Counted from the first letter of the stretch, positions 51,801-62,283 are shown. The stretch is DNA of 64,000 nucleotides from Ditylenchus dipsaci (GCA_004194705.1 SADC01000220.1:124001-188000); one strand, 5' to 3'. A program made the numbers and translations. Notes: a model not told the origin generated them from the letters alone.

Positions 51801-53643
51801 TCTCAGCTGAACGCCTAAGCCTTAGCCGGCTGAGTTATGATAATTTTTTCTCAGCCGCATTCGGGTCCGAAATTTTCCTCAGTCGCACACCTCAGCCGGC
51901 TTAGTCATGAGTTCAAACTCAGCCGACTGACTTTAGTCGACTGAGGATATTACAGGGCTCCCAAGTTTTTTTTCAAAAATAAGTACATTTTCGAAAAAAT
52001 AAGATTTTTGGCCCGAAAATAAGTACATTTTGAAATTTTGCTTTTTCGTAACTTTATTAGATAACTTATCCTTAATATCGCCATTTGTCATCAAATTCTT
52101 TATTCAATCAGAAAAACCAACAATAACAACCAATGAATTAGCAACAAACAGTTAAAAGTACTTTTCCCAACTTCTAATCTTGGTTAACAGAACATTGCTT
52201 TTCAAATTTATGTCGTAAACGATTTTGAAAACTGCGAATAGAATAAGAAAACGGACGAGACTTTTTTCTGCCACCTTTTGGCTTCTTTCTGCCACCTTTT
52301 TCGAGTTTTGGTTTAAAAGCTTTTTTCTGCTACCTTTTGGCTTTTTCTGCCACCTTTTACTTTTGGTTATTATTCTTTTCGACCACACAAGTCTTCTTTC
52401 TTGCACCAAATCACCTTGTTTGAACCAAACCATATGAAACAATAAAAATAAGGTATGCACACAGGTGGATTCGAACCGGTGGCAGAAAAAAGCAAAATGT
52501 GGCAGAAAAAGATTTATCCGTAAGAAAACATTGAGTACAACACAAACAAAATTCACTTTAAATTTATTAAAAAAATTGCCCACTTTTTCGTTCTAAGATA
52601 TTTTGTGCCGAGATGCTGTAAATTTTCGAAAACAAGTACAAATAAGTACATTCGTCGAAAATAAGTACATTTCTTATAAATAAGTTCACTTGGGAGCCCT
52701 GGATATTAGCACACTGATCAAGAGTGCCGGATTATAGGGAGTAAGCTTTGTCGCATTTTTTCGTCGGCCAGCCAAATAAGGCTTTTTCACAGTGTCGGTT
52801 TATCGAGAGCGGACTGTATATAAACCATGTAAGCTAAACAACCATATAAATATCTCAATGGAGTTGTTTAGCTCTTTAAAATAAACTAGAGTTGGCTTGA
52901 GAATAGTCTGTTTAAGAATTTCGATTTCTACCGACAAACAAAATTAGAAAAAAGCTTTGCACTAAAATGAATTGATGAATTTGTGAAAATTCGATTTCTT
53001 TTTGAATTTTGAAAAAAATTTACATTTGTGTTGTTTTCTTAAATTCTTAAAAAAAAATTACTGTCTTTTAAATTGGGATAAAAAAACCAAAAACCAAAAA
53101 TTTGAAAAATTAGTTTGAAGGACGAAGGTGGAAAATTTCCACTGTAAATACAAAGATTATTCTCGAAAATATTCTTGCGAGTCGAATTATATTCCTGAAA
53201 TAATAATTAGATTGAGGCGAACAATCTTTGAAATTTTTTTGAGCAAACTTTTTTTAGGAAAAATATACACTTCTTAAACTTTAAATTTTTCCACAAGCCA
53301 AAAATATCTTTGTTTGATTTAGTAGTGCAAACCGCTTATTTTTTGAACATTTAAAATTGTGCTCCAGTTTGTAGGGTAAAGGTTTTTCTGCCAGTGGGAA
53401 TTATTAAAAAGCATCTTTTCACTTAAACATCTAATTGGCTTGTTAAGGTGGTTACAAGAGGAAAGCCAGCAAACCCGACATCTACTCGCTTGGTTACCGT
53501 TCGGTGTTGGCCGCAGAATTTGCGTGGGTAAAAGGCTGGTGTATTTGCAAGAAAAGTTGGTGCTGGCTCACCTTCTTCACAACTTTAACCTAAGTTGCTG
53601 CCACAAAACTGAAGTAAACAATATTTTTGTCAATAGTATTTAA
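45862..53643 (+). CDS. Cytochrome P450 (CYP3/CYP13-like), exons spread over 8 kb
   Basis: P450s are heme mono-oxygenases of the ER membrane. Exons: N-terminal region near 45862-45940 (YWQKR, GVSGPPSTY and LTGNAL in three frames), perhaps 46139-46192, 47532-47597 (GARWKHLRDLCLQAFSVKGL, C-helix WxxxR), 47644-47732 (LMPLINCSIQSMI), 47774-47822, 48202-48309, 48359-48447 (YGSAPIFTEEVMKTVG), 48497-48592 (FDTVAN I-helix, then LAKHPEIQQKLQLEID), 51363-51448 (KETLRLYP, ExxR), 51506-51648 (FASARTCCRDTT, GYLPIEKGTVVQ, PQEFRPER), 53448-53643 (PFGVGRRICVGKRL, heme Cys loop). Two exons have one-base slips. The region after the first exon is incomplete. The intron at 48593-51362 holds two minisatellites and the gap; the last intron holds transposons. 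The clan call is from motif style only. Confidence 0.85.
46600..47450. repeat. GTCGTCGTTG-rich repeat region (P450 intron)
   Basis: Words GTTGTCGTCGTCATTGG, CGCCAACGACAACGAC and CGTCGTTGTCGTTGGCG occur at 46755-46830 and 47320-47440 in both orientations, with GCGCCG words at the outer edges. It may be a worn inverted-repeat element. At 46988-47035 a CAGGTTCAAACCC word resembles a tRNA B box. Confidence 0.45.
47960..48050 (+). repeat. tRNA-like fragment with B box
   Basis: GTTGGCCAGGTATTACCGG (A-box-like) is followed after about 20 bases by GCTGGTTCAATTCCAGC, a complete T-stem-loop shape with a perfect 4-5 bp stem. The acceptor stem does not close. It lies in a P450 intron and is probably a SINE head. 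Confidence 0.5.
48845..49679 (+). repeat. Minisatellite, GGTGGTTYGGGCCCGATATT unit of 20-21 bp
   Basis: About 40 variable copies of GGTGGTTTGGGCCCGATATT run up to the N gap. Variants keep GGTGGTT and GGCC. Open frames across it are repeat artefacts. Confidence 0.9.
49680..49696. other. Assembly gap, 17 N
   Basis: Run of N between two different minisatellites. Its true length is unknown. Confidence 0.95.
49697..50490 (+). repeat. Minisatellite, CAGGCCACCTGCGTACCATA unit of about 21 bp
   Basis: About 37 copies of CCAGGCCACCTGCGTACCATA with variants (AGCTGGGTACC). On the complementary strand each unit reads GCAGGTGGCCTGGTATGG, which shares GGTGGYYTGG with the array on the other side of the gap. 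The units decay at both edges and are most uniform at 49980-50290. Confidence 0.9.
51718..52822. mobile_element. pogo/Tigger-type MITE split by a hAT-like insertion (P450 intron)
   Basis: The left part ACTACTCTCGATAAAACGAC with AAGGACCAGCC (51718-51760) pairs with CGGTTTATCGAGAGCGGACT at 52797-52816. It shares CGGCCAGCCAAATAAGGCTT with the element at 25266. CTCAGCCGGC-type repeats at 51800-51950 and the 51953-52701 insertion lie between. Confidence 0.7.
51953..52701. mobile_element. Non-autonomous hAT-like element, CAGGGCTCCCAAG ends
   Basis: Terminal inverted repeat CAGGGCTCCCAAG, flanked on both sides by GATATTA. Subterminal AATAAGTACATTT words repeat at both ends. The inside has a CTGCCACCTTTT tandem (52267-52360) and a B-box-like word GGTTCGAATCC on the minus strand near 52470-52480. 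Confidence 0.8.
52823..53447. other. P450 intron, AT-rich
   Basis: Long A and T runs and no recognisable repeat. The acceptor TTGTTAAG at 53440-53447 precedes the heme-loop exon. Confidence 0.5.
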
Positions 53644-53891
53644 AGCGTCTACAATTAAACTTGCATTTAATTTCTGACTTTTAAGTGGTTAGTCATGGTT
53701 TTGTCCCGATGAATATTTTTAGTCCAAATGACTCTGAATGACCACCCATTTATTCTGACTCAGAATTAAAACCCATGATATAACTGTAGAATTTCTCGTA
53801 TACTTTACTAGAAATTCTACAATTATTTTATGGAGTTTCGTTCTTAGTCAAAATGAGGCCAACCGAATTAACTGTGGGATTATTTCTCGTG

Positions 53892-54112
53892 TACAGGGTG
53901 TCTCAAAATTAATTTGTATTTTTAAATAAAAATTTCGGGGCTTTTGATATTTTTTGTACACTATTACTTAATAAGACTGTTTTGTTGAGCTTTCGAATCC
54001 CTGTAGGTGAATCTATGTTTAAATCGTTGGCTGAAACCCTCAAAAAAATTTGGGGTCTCACCGGTGCGCGAAAGCCCTCGACAAATACCCGATACTCTTG
54101 GGGCACCCTGTA
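53892..54112. mobile_element. Mariner-type MITE, TACAGGGTGTCTCAAAA end
   Basis: TA-bounded TACAGGGTGTCTCAAAATTA at the left and GGGGCACCCTGTA at the right. TACAGGGTGTC-type ends are common in Tc1/mariner relatives. It is itself nested in a palindrome: AATTTCTCGTATAC and ATGGAGTTTCGTTCT (53790-53850) recur inverted or direct at 54175-54215. Confidence 0.75.
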
Positions 54113-54764
54113 TTATGCTAAAAACTCTACAGTTAATTAGGTTGGTATCATACGGAGTCAAAAATTTCTATTATAATTTACGAGAAATTTTACACTTTTC
54201 TTATGGAATTTCGTTCTGAACAAAAATAAAAAGGTGGTTATTCGTAGTCATTTTGAACAATTATAGTCAAAAATGTGCCTAATCCCCTAAAAGTCAGAAA
54301 TCGAAAAAAAATTTATCTGGAGGCGCGTTACATAAAAACTCAAACAAATTAGGACAAAATCACACTTGTTGGGTCAGCTGTGCTTGCACCAAAAAGTGTA
54401 ACTATCCAGTTGGAAAGAAGAGTCTATTGAATTTTCATTACAGACTTTATAAATTTGTTTTAAATTTCTATTCCCACCATAAAAATTCATCTTTCAATAT
54501 CAAAAAGTGCCTGCTATACAAATTACTGGCTGAAGCTTTAACCCACTAATCGTGTTCATAATTGCATGTGTAATAAAACATTTATATTACGCTACAAAAA
54601 CCACCAATTTGTATTTGCAAAAAGTGAACAATTAAAAAGTCAAAGATCTATAAAATTTGCTTCATTAATTTTATAACTTTTTTATTGAATAAAGTTAAAA
54701 CAAAACAAATAAATAACTTGTAAATTAACATTCATACAAATACATGATGGGCAAATAACAATGG

Positions 54765-55357
54765 TACAGGGTGAGATGATAAACCGCCATTATTAAAATA
54801 TGGTTTTAGATTTTTTTTCGAAAATGACTCTCAAGTTAATTATCATACAATTTGTAGCTTATATTTCTAGCTACAAATTAGATGGTAACTTACTAAAAAA
54901 CCATTTTCAAAAAATATGTCGAAAACACGATGCCAGGCTGTATTTGTTCGAAGGACCCCGAAAATGTTGCCTTGGTCCTTCATATGGTTTTTTAAATTTT
55001 TTCATTTTTGTTTCATAAATAATTTATTTTCACTACATGTGCATTTAAACATTTGTTACCATTTATATGAAAACCATACTAGCTATGTAATCTTTTTTGG
55101 AGTTTTTTTTAGCTTGTGTGTTCGGCTTTAAGTTTTGCAGTCTAGGTTACAGTGAACTCAAAGAGTTTTTCTTGCTTCCTTGCAGTTCAGAAAACCTGCT
55201 TGAGTCCGTCCTAACATGCTCTGGCCTAAACATACACTGCCTAAGCACAATCCGAAAAAACCAATAGCAGGACCAACGAAATTTTTTTTGGGTCTTACGA
55301 ACACATATAGAGCCCTAATTTTTATAACAGAAAGTCCTTTTTTTGCCTCACCCTGTA
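54765..55357. mobile_element. TA-target element, TACAGGGTGAG ends
   Basis: Ends TACAGGGTGAGATGATAAAC and TTTGCCTCACCCTGTA. It contains a TTGCCTTGGTCC word and a CGTCCTAACATGCTCTGGCC word also seen near 45630. No transposase seen. Confidence 0.7.
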
Positions 55358-55689
55358 GTAGTAATAGTCAAAACCTTAGTATTGAACAAAAACAGCTTTG
55401 CATCTTTTAACAAACTAAATGATATGTACATTAAAAGAGAAAAACTAAACCTTTGAAACCACAATGTACAAAATGAACTGGCTTTTGTGGAAAACATTCA
55501 TATTTGATATTATTAACACAGAAACATCAAAAATAAATACATTATGAGAAAGAACAACAAAAACATCAAAAAAAACGAATGGGCGCGACACACAAAGAGA
55601 TCATATAATTGCAGGCTTTTTGATTGTAGATCATTTATTAAACAATTAAATTTACAGTTATAATATAGTTATAATCAGGCTCTATTGTA

Positions 55690-55880
55690 TTTTAAGGGCA
55701 CATTTTTCGCCTTGACCAACCTCCCCCCTGCTGTTTTAGGACGATCATGCTTAAGGTGATCACGTTAACTATAATCACCATGTGAAAATAACTATAATGG
55801 ACAAGGAGTACCAAGACATTTTTCAATAAAAAAACAACAGGGAGCCAAGGCAAAAAATGTGGCCTTTTAAAAGATAAAAG
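55690..55880. repeat. CCTTGGTCCCC-type palindrome
   Basis: CGCCTTGACCAACCTCCCCC and AACAACAGGGAGCCAAGGC enclose ATGCTTAAGGTGATCACGTT. The same arrangement is at 5800-6000. It lies just past the 3' end of the membrane-protein gene. Confidence 0.6.
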
Positions 55881-55905
55881 GGCTGTTATAATACAAGTCA
55901 CTCTT

Positions 55906-58069
55906 TTAAATCACTAAACATACTATATTGATTCTATAGCCAGAATATGGTATTTGCATACCATTTATGGAGGTCCTGTATATTTTTTCAGATGTTAGAA
56001 AGCAATTTGTTTGGCTATTAATGGAAGAGTTTCTCTCGGACCTCGGCGATCGACAACCTTTCCGGCAACAATAGAACATAGAGGAGACGAGCAAGATTAG
56101 AACACCCATGACAACCACAAACAATCCGATTAAGCTGGCGTAGTGGCACATCCATGGCTGCATCATTCTGTCCATCCAGCTGGCAAAGTCTGATGAGGTA
56201 GACGACAATGACGACACTTTCTGATTTTCTTCCAATTTGAGAACTAAAACACAAATAAGTGATTATTGGCGTTAAATATAGCTTTGAGACAGCTGAAGCC
56301 AAAAAGCCCACGCAAAACAAGAGCTTCAAGTTAAAAAGATTTGTTTTTGAATTATCTTTTAATAAAGATTTGGTTGAAAATATAATGATTTATAAAAAAG
56401 CTTAGTCAAAGCGTTTTAAGCGAGGGCATAACTTATTCCAAAAATAATTTAAAAATAATACAGTCAAAACTTTTATTAACTTATTCGTGAAAAAATAGGG
56501 CTTTTGTGATGTTTGGGGCCGACTTTCAATTTTTCAAAAAAAAAAGATGCCTCAATCCCTCAAGCATTTTTTCCCAATACTTTTTCCTAAGTATCTTTAA
56601 AAGTACTTATTTACACTTTTAAAGCATGTTTATGAAAAAAACTTTTTTTGGTAAAAATTTTTGAAAAAATCGCCTTTGCCACTAAGCTGATTTTGGAAAA
56701 TTAGGCAATACAGTCAACCGTCGATATAACGGCCCTTACCTCAAGTTCGTTCTCACCTAGGGCACGACATTTTTTTACCCTGATTTTCGAATTGTCTTGC
56801 GAGTTGTCTGTGGCTAGTCCAGTCCTAAATATCGTAAGGATTTCGATTTTGCCGATCGTTTTTTAAATAAAAAACATTTTGCCGAAAAGATCCGCGGGTA
56901 CTCGACATAACGGCCCTCTAATTTTAAAATAGGGAGCCGTTATATCGAGTACCCGCGGATCTTTTCGGCAAAATGTTTTTTTATTAGAAAAACGATCGGC
57001 AAAATCGAAACCCTTACGATATTTAGCACTGGACTAGCCAAAGACAACTCACAAAACAATTAAAAAATCAGGGTAAAAAGAGTGTCGGACCATCAGCGGA
57101 AAGGAACTTCAGATGGGGACCGTTATATCCAGAGTTGACTGTATTAACCAAGGTCGGCCCTAAAAAGCACAAGAGCCAAAATTTGTTTCTCGATTTCTTT
57201 GAATCGATTTTCGGAGTTTTCATTACCCCTGTTTTGAAAGACTTGTCCAAAAACTAAACAGATAAAAAAATTAAGATTTTTTAGCAAAAGAAAATAATTT
57301 GCACATTTGAAAGCAAAAACCCCTTATTAATTTAATTATATTTTTGGAGAGCCTTACGTTTATGAGGTACTTTGTCTTTTCAAGGCCAATTTTTTTTTTT
57401 GCAAAAAAGATCGGTCCACACTGGTCTATTAGCCACCTCCCCTAAGTCAAAAGTCAAATTTTAGTAAAAAAATTGTTGTTCAAAAAAGCCCCTATAAACA
57501 TTTTTTTATGTAAATTACAGACTCTAAAACATTTTTCCCGATCAGACCAGAGTAAAAAGTTCAAAAACAATTCTCAAGCAAAAACCGAAACTAGAAAAGG
57601 TTCAAAGTTTGTGCAAGAATCATTTTGCCTACTTTTCTAAAAAGCCAAAAAACATTTTTTACCTGTGTGTGGAAGAAATAAATTTTCCAAACTCAAAAAT
57701 CAACTTTTTTTTATCAAAAATTGTTACTTTTTATACCAACTAAAAGCACTCACTTCTTTGCAACATGTCTGATACATTTTCAGCAGCTTTTTGGTCCAGC
57801 CTTTGCCTTTCTACCTGCATTCCTTCTACCAGCAAATGAAAATCGTTAACAGTGTAGGATTTGGGTCGGAAAAAAGCGTTTTCTGCAGGGTTTTTGTTGG
57901 CTAAATCAGGTGTTGGCTTCATGAGCTTGCTGGCAACAGTCCCCGAAGCACTCGTCCTGATCAGTGACTCTACCCTGGAGCTGAGCACTACCACCCAAAT
58001 ATAAGAGACTGTGATTAGGTGGCAAAAGTTTAGTTTCTGGTGCTTTAATCCACTGTTCAACGAAATCAT
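55906..58069 (-). CDS. Two-exon type I membrane protein, family not recognised
   Basis: Exons 57754-58069 and 55906-56243 join in frame (GAAgtgagt ... gtgttttagTTC), giving about 217 residues. The first ATG is followed by a basic stretch and a hydrophobic run FCHLITVSYIWVVVLSS, a likely signal peptide. An extracellular part of roughly 110 residues includes a probable coiled coil (LLVEGMQVERQRLDQKAAEN, VSDMLQR, ILKLEENQ) and a Ser-rich piece. Then one membrane segment (YASLIGLFVVVMGVLILLVS) is followed at once by CCRKGCR, a possible palmitoylation and stop-transfer site. The tail of about 50 residues is Ser/Asn-rich and contains two YRxxI/YSGY-like motifs. The 1510-bp intron carries a MITE (56709-57143). 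I recognise no family; the codon-clean reading, good splice sites and topology argue that it is real. Confidence 0.7.
56709..57143. mobile_element. pogo/Tigger-type element with large internal palindrome
   Basis: TA-bounded TACAGTCAACCGTCGATATA and ATATCCAGAGTTGACTGTA. Inside, CGGAT-containing arms (TTTTGCCGAAAAGATCCGCG and the complement) fold back around 56930. A fragment of the same family lies at 58180-58280 (CGATATAACGGGCACCG) with its end TATCGAGCGTCGACTG at 58690. Confidence 0.85.
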
Positions 58070-58079
58070 ATTAACTGCT

Positions 58080-59400
58080 GGACTATCAATATAGCAATAA
58101 ATAATAATTATTCTTGCTGGAGCGGAAAAATTAATTAGTTAAAATACATAAAAAGGCAAAATTTAAATTTTTTGAAAATACGATATAACGGGCACCGTCT
58201 CAAGTTTGTTTCCACTTAGGGTCCGACACTTTTTTAGACCTGTCTTTCAAGCAATTTGTCACTTCTGATTCGTCAGAACTGACAGTTGGTTTTTGTAAAA
58301 AAGAACTTTTTTTTCAAAAGACCTTTCTCTTACAAAGACGACAGTTGAAATCGGAATCTTTGCAATTTTTCGGACTAACTGACGCACCACAATTGACAAA
58401 TCGGGTGATAGTCCCTGTCGCCCATAGTTTTTTCCTCATAAAAATCAATTTTTACACATTTTTTAGACTCAGGATAGGCTTTTTTAATTTAGCCGGGACT
58501 AAAATATGTTTTACGCACTTTTTGGGATTGAGGAAATATATTCGAGAACTTTTTGATAAGACTTCGAAAGAAAAAAAAATAATGGGGGGGGGGCTATTAG
58601 CTACTAAGGTCACAAATTGGTTTTAAAAATTATGTTGGAAAAAATGTGAGAGCCTAGATGGAAAAGAACCTTTTTAAGCGATTCCTTCTATCGAGCGTCG
58701 ACTGCAACAAAAAGCCTCAAAACTTAAGCCTTATACTATTTTATTTATTCTTGCTTAAATTTGTGCTCAATGTCACGTGATCGCGTCAAACACTCAGAAC
58801 TGCAAATTAGTTACACAAAAATGGATAAAACTTTAATTAAATCACATTTTTATAAATAATTGCTAGCACGTTTGGCAGTTTAACACGCACATTTTTGTTT
58901 CTTAAAAAATTAGGACAATCAAAATATACACTAGCTTTCAGGCTACTGCACTTTACTACAATGCAAGTGGGAGCTGCCAGATAAACGTGGGTGGGTTGGA
59001 CCTAAGATTAGGGCGATTACAAGAAATAATTAGAAATGTTTTTTAAAAGGTATAATCTAAGCTTACAAATTTTTATTTTCAGATCTCAAAACAGAACATA
59101 AAATCAAAATCAGAGGAAGCGCACTTTTGACCTTAACCAAAAAATTTGTAATGTACCATTGACTTACTCGAACCTTTATTGTCTCGAGAGGAATTTCAAA
59201 TATGGCCATCAATTCTCACTTTTTAGAGTAGTTTGGATACGCTGATTATGGATCCTTCGTGAGAAAAAAGTTTTACTTTAAAATTTTGTAACAATGTATT
59301 TTTATGACGAAAAGTCAGTCTCTGAAAGTTTCTTTCTTTCGTAAGTACCACTGTTAACGCGCCTGAGGCAAACATTGTTGGGTATGTAGTGTTTCTTTCA
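58080..59400. other. Intergenic, partial transposons only
   Basis: 58180-58703 looks like a broken copy of the 56709 element. A run of ten G at about 58585 follows AAAATAAT. 58710-59400 is AT-rich without a gene that I can see. Confidence 0.45.
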
Positions 59401-59401
59401 A

Positions 59402-59785
59402 ACCCCCCCCCCAAATCATAGGATTTTTTTTCAAAATTTTTTAAGCTATTTTTTGAATTTTTTTGAACTGAAAATCATTATTAATGCTTTTTATTGAACA
59501 ATGGTGTGGTTAATTTAGCATGGACGAGTTAAAAGGATTCAATACGAAGCTTCTTTATTAAGTTTTGTCTTTTTCTGATGACCAATTTATCAAATGGCTT
59601 CAATCTAAGAATTTACAACTAGACAGTGTCCAGGAAAAAAAGATTTAGAAAAATGAAATAAAATGTTAGCGTTTACAAACATACCATGAGAAAAAGCATT
59701 AATAATGATTTTCAGTTCAAAAAAATTCAAAAAATAACTTAAAAAATTAAAAAAAAAAATCCTATGATTTGGGGGGGGGGGGGGG
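59402..59785. repeat. Inverted repeat capped by poly-C and poly-G
   Basis: 59402-59497 (eleven C, AAATCATAGGATTTTT, AACTGAAAATCATTATTAAT) pairs with 59690-59785 (ATTAATAATGATTTTCAGTT, AATCCTATGATTT, seventeen G). Arms of about 95 bp with a 190-bp loop. Confidence 0.85.
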
Positions 59786-60318
59786 TACCAACAAGAATAG
59801 TGCCCGAAACTTGTTAAAACGAATTTTTTAAGCTAAACTTGTCAAAAAGAAACGTTTCAAGACGAAACTTGTCAAATACGAAAACTTTCGAAACGAAATT
59901 TCTCAAAAATTTGCCTTGATTTTGCCTTTGCCCCCGTTTGAAAATTTTCTTTTTCGACAAGTTTCACCTAGTCAGTCTGGATATCACTAACAAGTGCTTT
60001 AATTTTTTTTTGAAAATGGTGGTTTTAGGTACTCCTCAAAAATTATTGGATGGGGGGGTGATGAAATAGCATCAAAAACTCGTATCAACCAGCTACAGTT
60101 TATGAAATACAGTCGACGCTCTCCATTGCGTCCGGGCTGGGCCGGCCCGACCCGGACGCAATGGAGAGCTGGATGCAATGAAGAGCGGACGCAATGAAGA
60201 GAGTCATAGTATTGAACTATTCACAGCCGGTCGCTATGGAGAGCGGACCTCCTCTCCCACCCTCTAATCATCTCTCACCCCTCATTTTTCGACTGGGATT
60301 AGATTAACAGTTTAGAGT

Positions 60319-60508
60319 TACAGTCAAACCTCGATATAGTGAGACCCCTTGGGACCGGCCTTCAGGTGTCACTATACTGGAGTGTCACTATATTGGAGTG
60401 TCAATTTAGTCATTTTATTTAAGCCAAAATTAGATTGACTGATCTTAGGGTGTCACTATATTGGAGGTGTCACTGTATTGGAGTGTCACTATATCGAGGT
60501 TTAACTGG
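60319..60508. mobile_element. Nested pogo/Tigger-type MITE, GTGTCACTATATTGGAG units
   Basis: TACAGTCAAACCTCGATATA at the left and ATATCGAGGTTTAACTG at the right. GTGTCACTATATTGGAG repeats four or five times next to the core CTTGGGACCGGCC. Confidence 0.85.
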
Positions 60509-60727
60509 AAGGCCATTTTTGATTTAAAATTTCAAAACTTTTCATGGGTTGAAAAATAATCCCCCTGGGGAATAAAAGAGGCTACAAAGAAATCCTTGCT
60601 CAGCTCTTCTCGATTCTCTCCAGGCAAAGCTTCGATGATTTTCTTTTTGTTTCCAGAGTGATCACTCTTCGTTTGCCAGGAGTTGAGGCTAAGAGTAAAT
60701 AAACGGAATTTTGACAAGAACAATAAC

Positions 60728-60825
60728 TACCGTATTTCCACTAATAGATTGTGACTTCCTCCTTCTGATGTAGTAGGATTGTAAAATAAACGCGCCCCGG
60801 GGCAGTTATTAGAGAAAATACGGTA
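60728..60825. mobile_element. CCGTATTT-family MITE, about 100 bp
   Basis: TACCGTATTTCCACTAATAG and the complement of TTATTAGAGAAAATACGGTA, with GCGCCCCGGGGC inside. Confidence 0.85.
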
Positions 60826-61196
60826 TGCAATAACTATATGATCACAAAAAAACTACACGATCACAAAATTTCAAAAAACGGAAAGAACACTGGCAGTGCA
60901 AAAACAATGTTGTGAACAATGTTTTCCTTGCAGAACATATAAAAATAATTGGCTTTTACAACCCATTTTCACGTTTTGTCCCTAATTTAACAGGCGGACG
61001 CAATGGAGAGCGTTAATTATAATGTCGGGACCAGCCTCACCCGGACGCAATGGGGAGCTGGACGCAATGAAGAGCGGACGCAATGGGAGAGTCGTTTATA
61101 GGTAATTTCATAGACAACCAACCAAACCAAAAAAAGGCGGACGCAATGGAGAGCTGGACGCAATGGGGAGCGACGCTATGGAGAGCGTCGACTGTA

Positions 61197-62073
61197 TGAT
61201 ATAAAGTAGATATAAATGATAGAAGGTAGATATATAGCTACAAATGAATACTCTCTGCTAGGAATTGCCAATCATACAGCTTGACATTAACGAAAAAAGC
61301 AATAAGTTTAAAGGAAAAAATTGGTTATCAAAAGGCTTTTATTCTACCATCTTTTGGCTTTGGGTTGATACGTAAGCTGACAAATAGTAGAAAAGGGCAA
61401 TCCTACAATCTTTACCAGCTAAACTACACTGCTAAAGAAGCCACAAAGACATGCTTTTGTGTACATAAACTGCTAAGCCCAGTCTTTTTTTGCGAATAAA
61501 AGATAGTAATTTGAAAGAATGGCAGGCTTATTTCATACATTCTGTAATCCGCTCACTACGTAGGCCCAACAAAAAAAAACGCTTAGCCTAGGAGGAATTT
61601 GCAACAAAAATGAATAAGGAGTTTTAGCTCAAATCAAAAGGCGTGGCTTTTTGCCCAGCCAGCCACATGGCTGGCTGGCTGGTCAATAGTAGTTGTGGTA
61701 GCACCTGTTTGGATTTTAACCTTTGATAAAGCCAAAAATAAATCAGGCTTGCAAACTTCCATAATTAAATGGATAAATTTTTTTAATGTCGCAAAAACTT
61801 TAAATATCAATCACATCTAAAAACTGACCACCTCGATTTTGAGGACATATTTCTCAACTCACGGAATTTATCTTTCATTGCTCTATTGGAGTTTTTTATT
61901 TTGTCACATGCTTTTTGATTACATATTGTTAATTTCGGGTTGACAACCGAAAATCTCGAGATCGACTTGTTTGGCCTGTTTCTCTCGAAAAAATATATTT
62001 TTTCAAGGTTTAAACACCATCAGGTAGCCCTGCAATTCTACTCTCTGATAAAGTTCTTTCTGATGAAATCCTG
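61197..62073. other. No gene identified
   Basis: A 72-codon plus-strand frame at 61281-61499 has no recognised features. CAGCCAGCCACATGGCTGGC at 61658-61680 is a short palindrome. AT-rich otherwise. Confidence 0.4.
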
Positions 62074-62283
62074 ATACGTTATTTACTGTATTAACTCCCC
62101 ACCCTACAGACCCTATATCTCAGCCTGTTTTTTTGCGTTTTTGTTTATTAACACGAGCTCTTCTGATTCCACTATTCAGATTCCGGTTGAACACCCAAAA
62201 ATCTCAAAATCGACCTCAAAATTATCCGATCTTAAGGTGCTTAAAAAAACTCCCCATGAGGACTTAATACAGTAAATACGGTA
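62074..62283. mobile_element. CCGTATTT-family MITE, worn
   Basis: Ends TACGTTATTTACTGTATTAA and the complement of TTAATACAGTAAATACGGTA. Subterminal CTCCCCACCC pairs with the ACTCCCCATG region. Confidence 0.65.

Larger units (their letters stand above)
60108..61196. mobile_element. pogo/Tigger-type element, GGACGCAATGGAGAGC units, with nested insertions
   Basis: TA-bounded TACAGTCGACGCTCTCCATT and AGAGCGTCGACTGTA. The unit GGACGCAATGGAGAGC repeats at both ends. A core GGGCTGGGCCGGCCCGACCC and a second core GTCGGGACCAGCC lie at 60125-60165 and 61023-61040. Nested inside are another pogo-type MITE (60319-60508) and a CCGTATTT MITE (60728-60825). A 63-codon minus-strand frame (60532-60723) reads GNKKKIIEALPGENREELSK and could be a captured exon, but I recognise no family. 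Confidence 0.85.
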
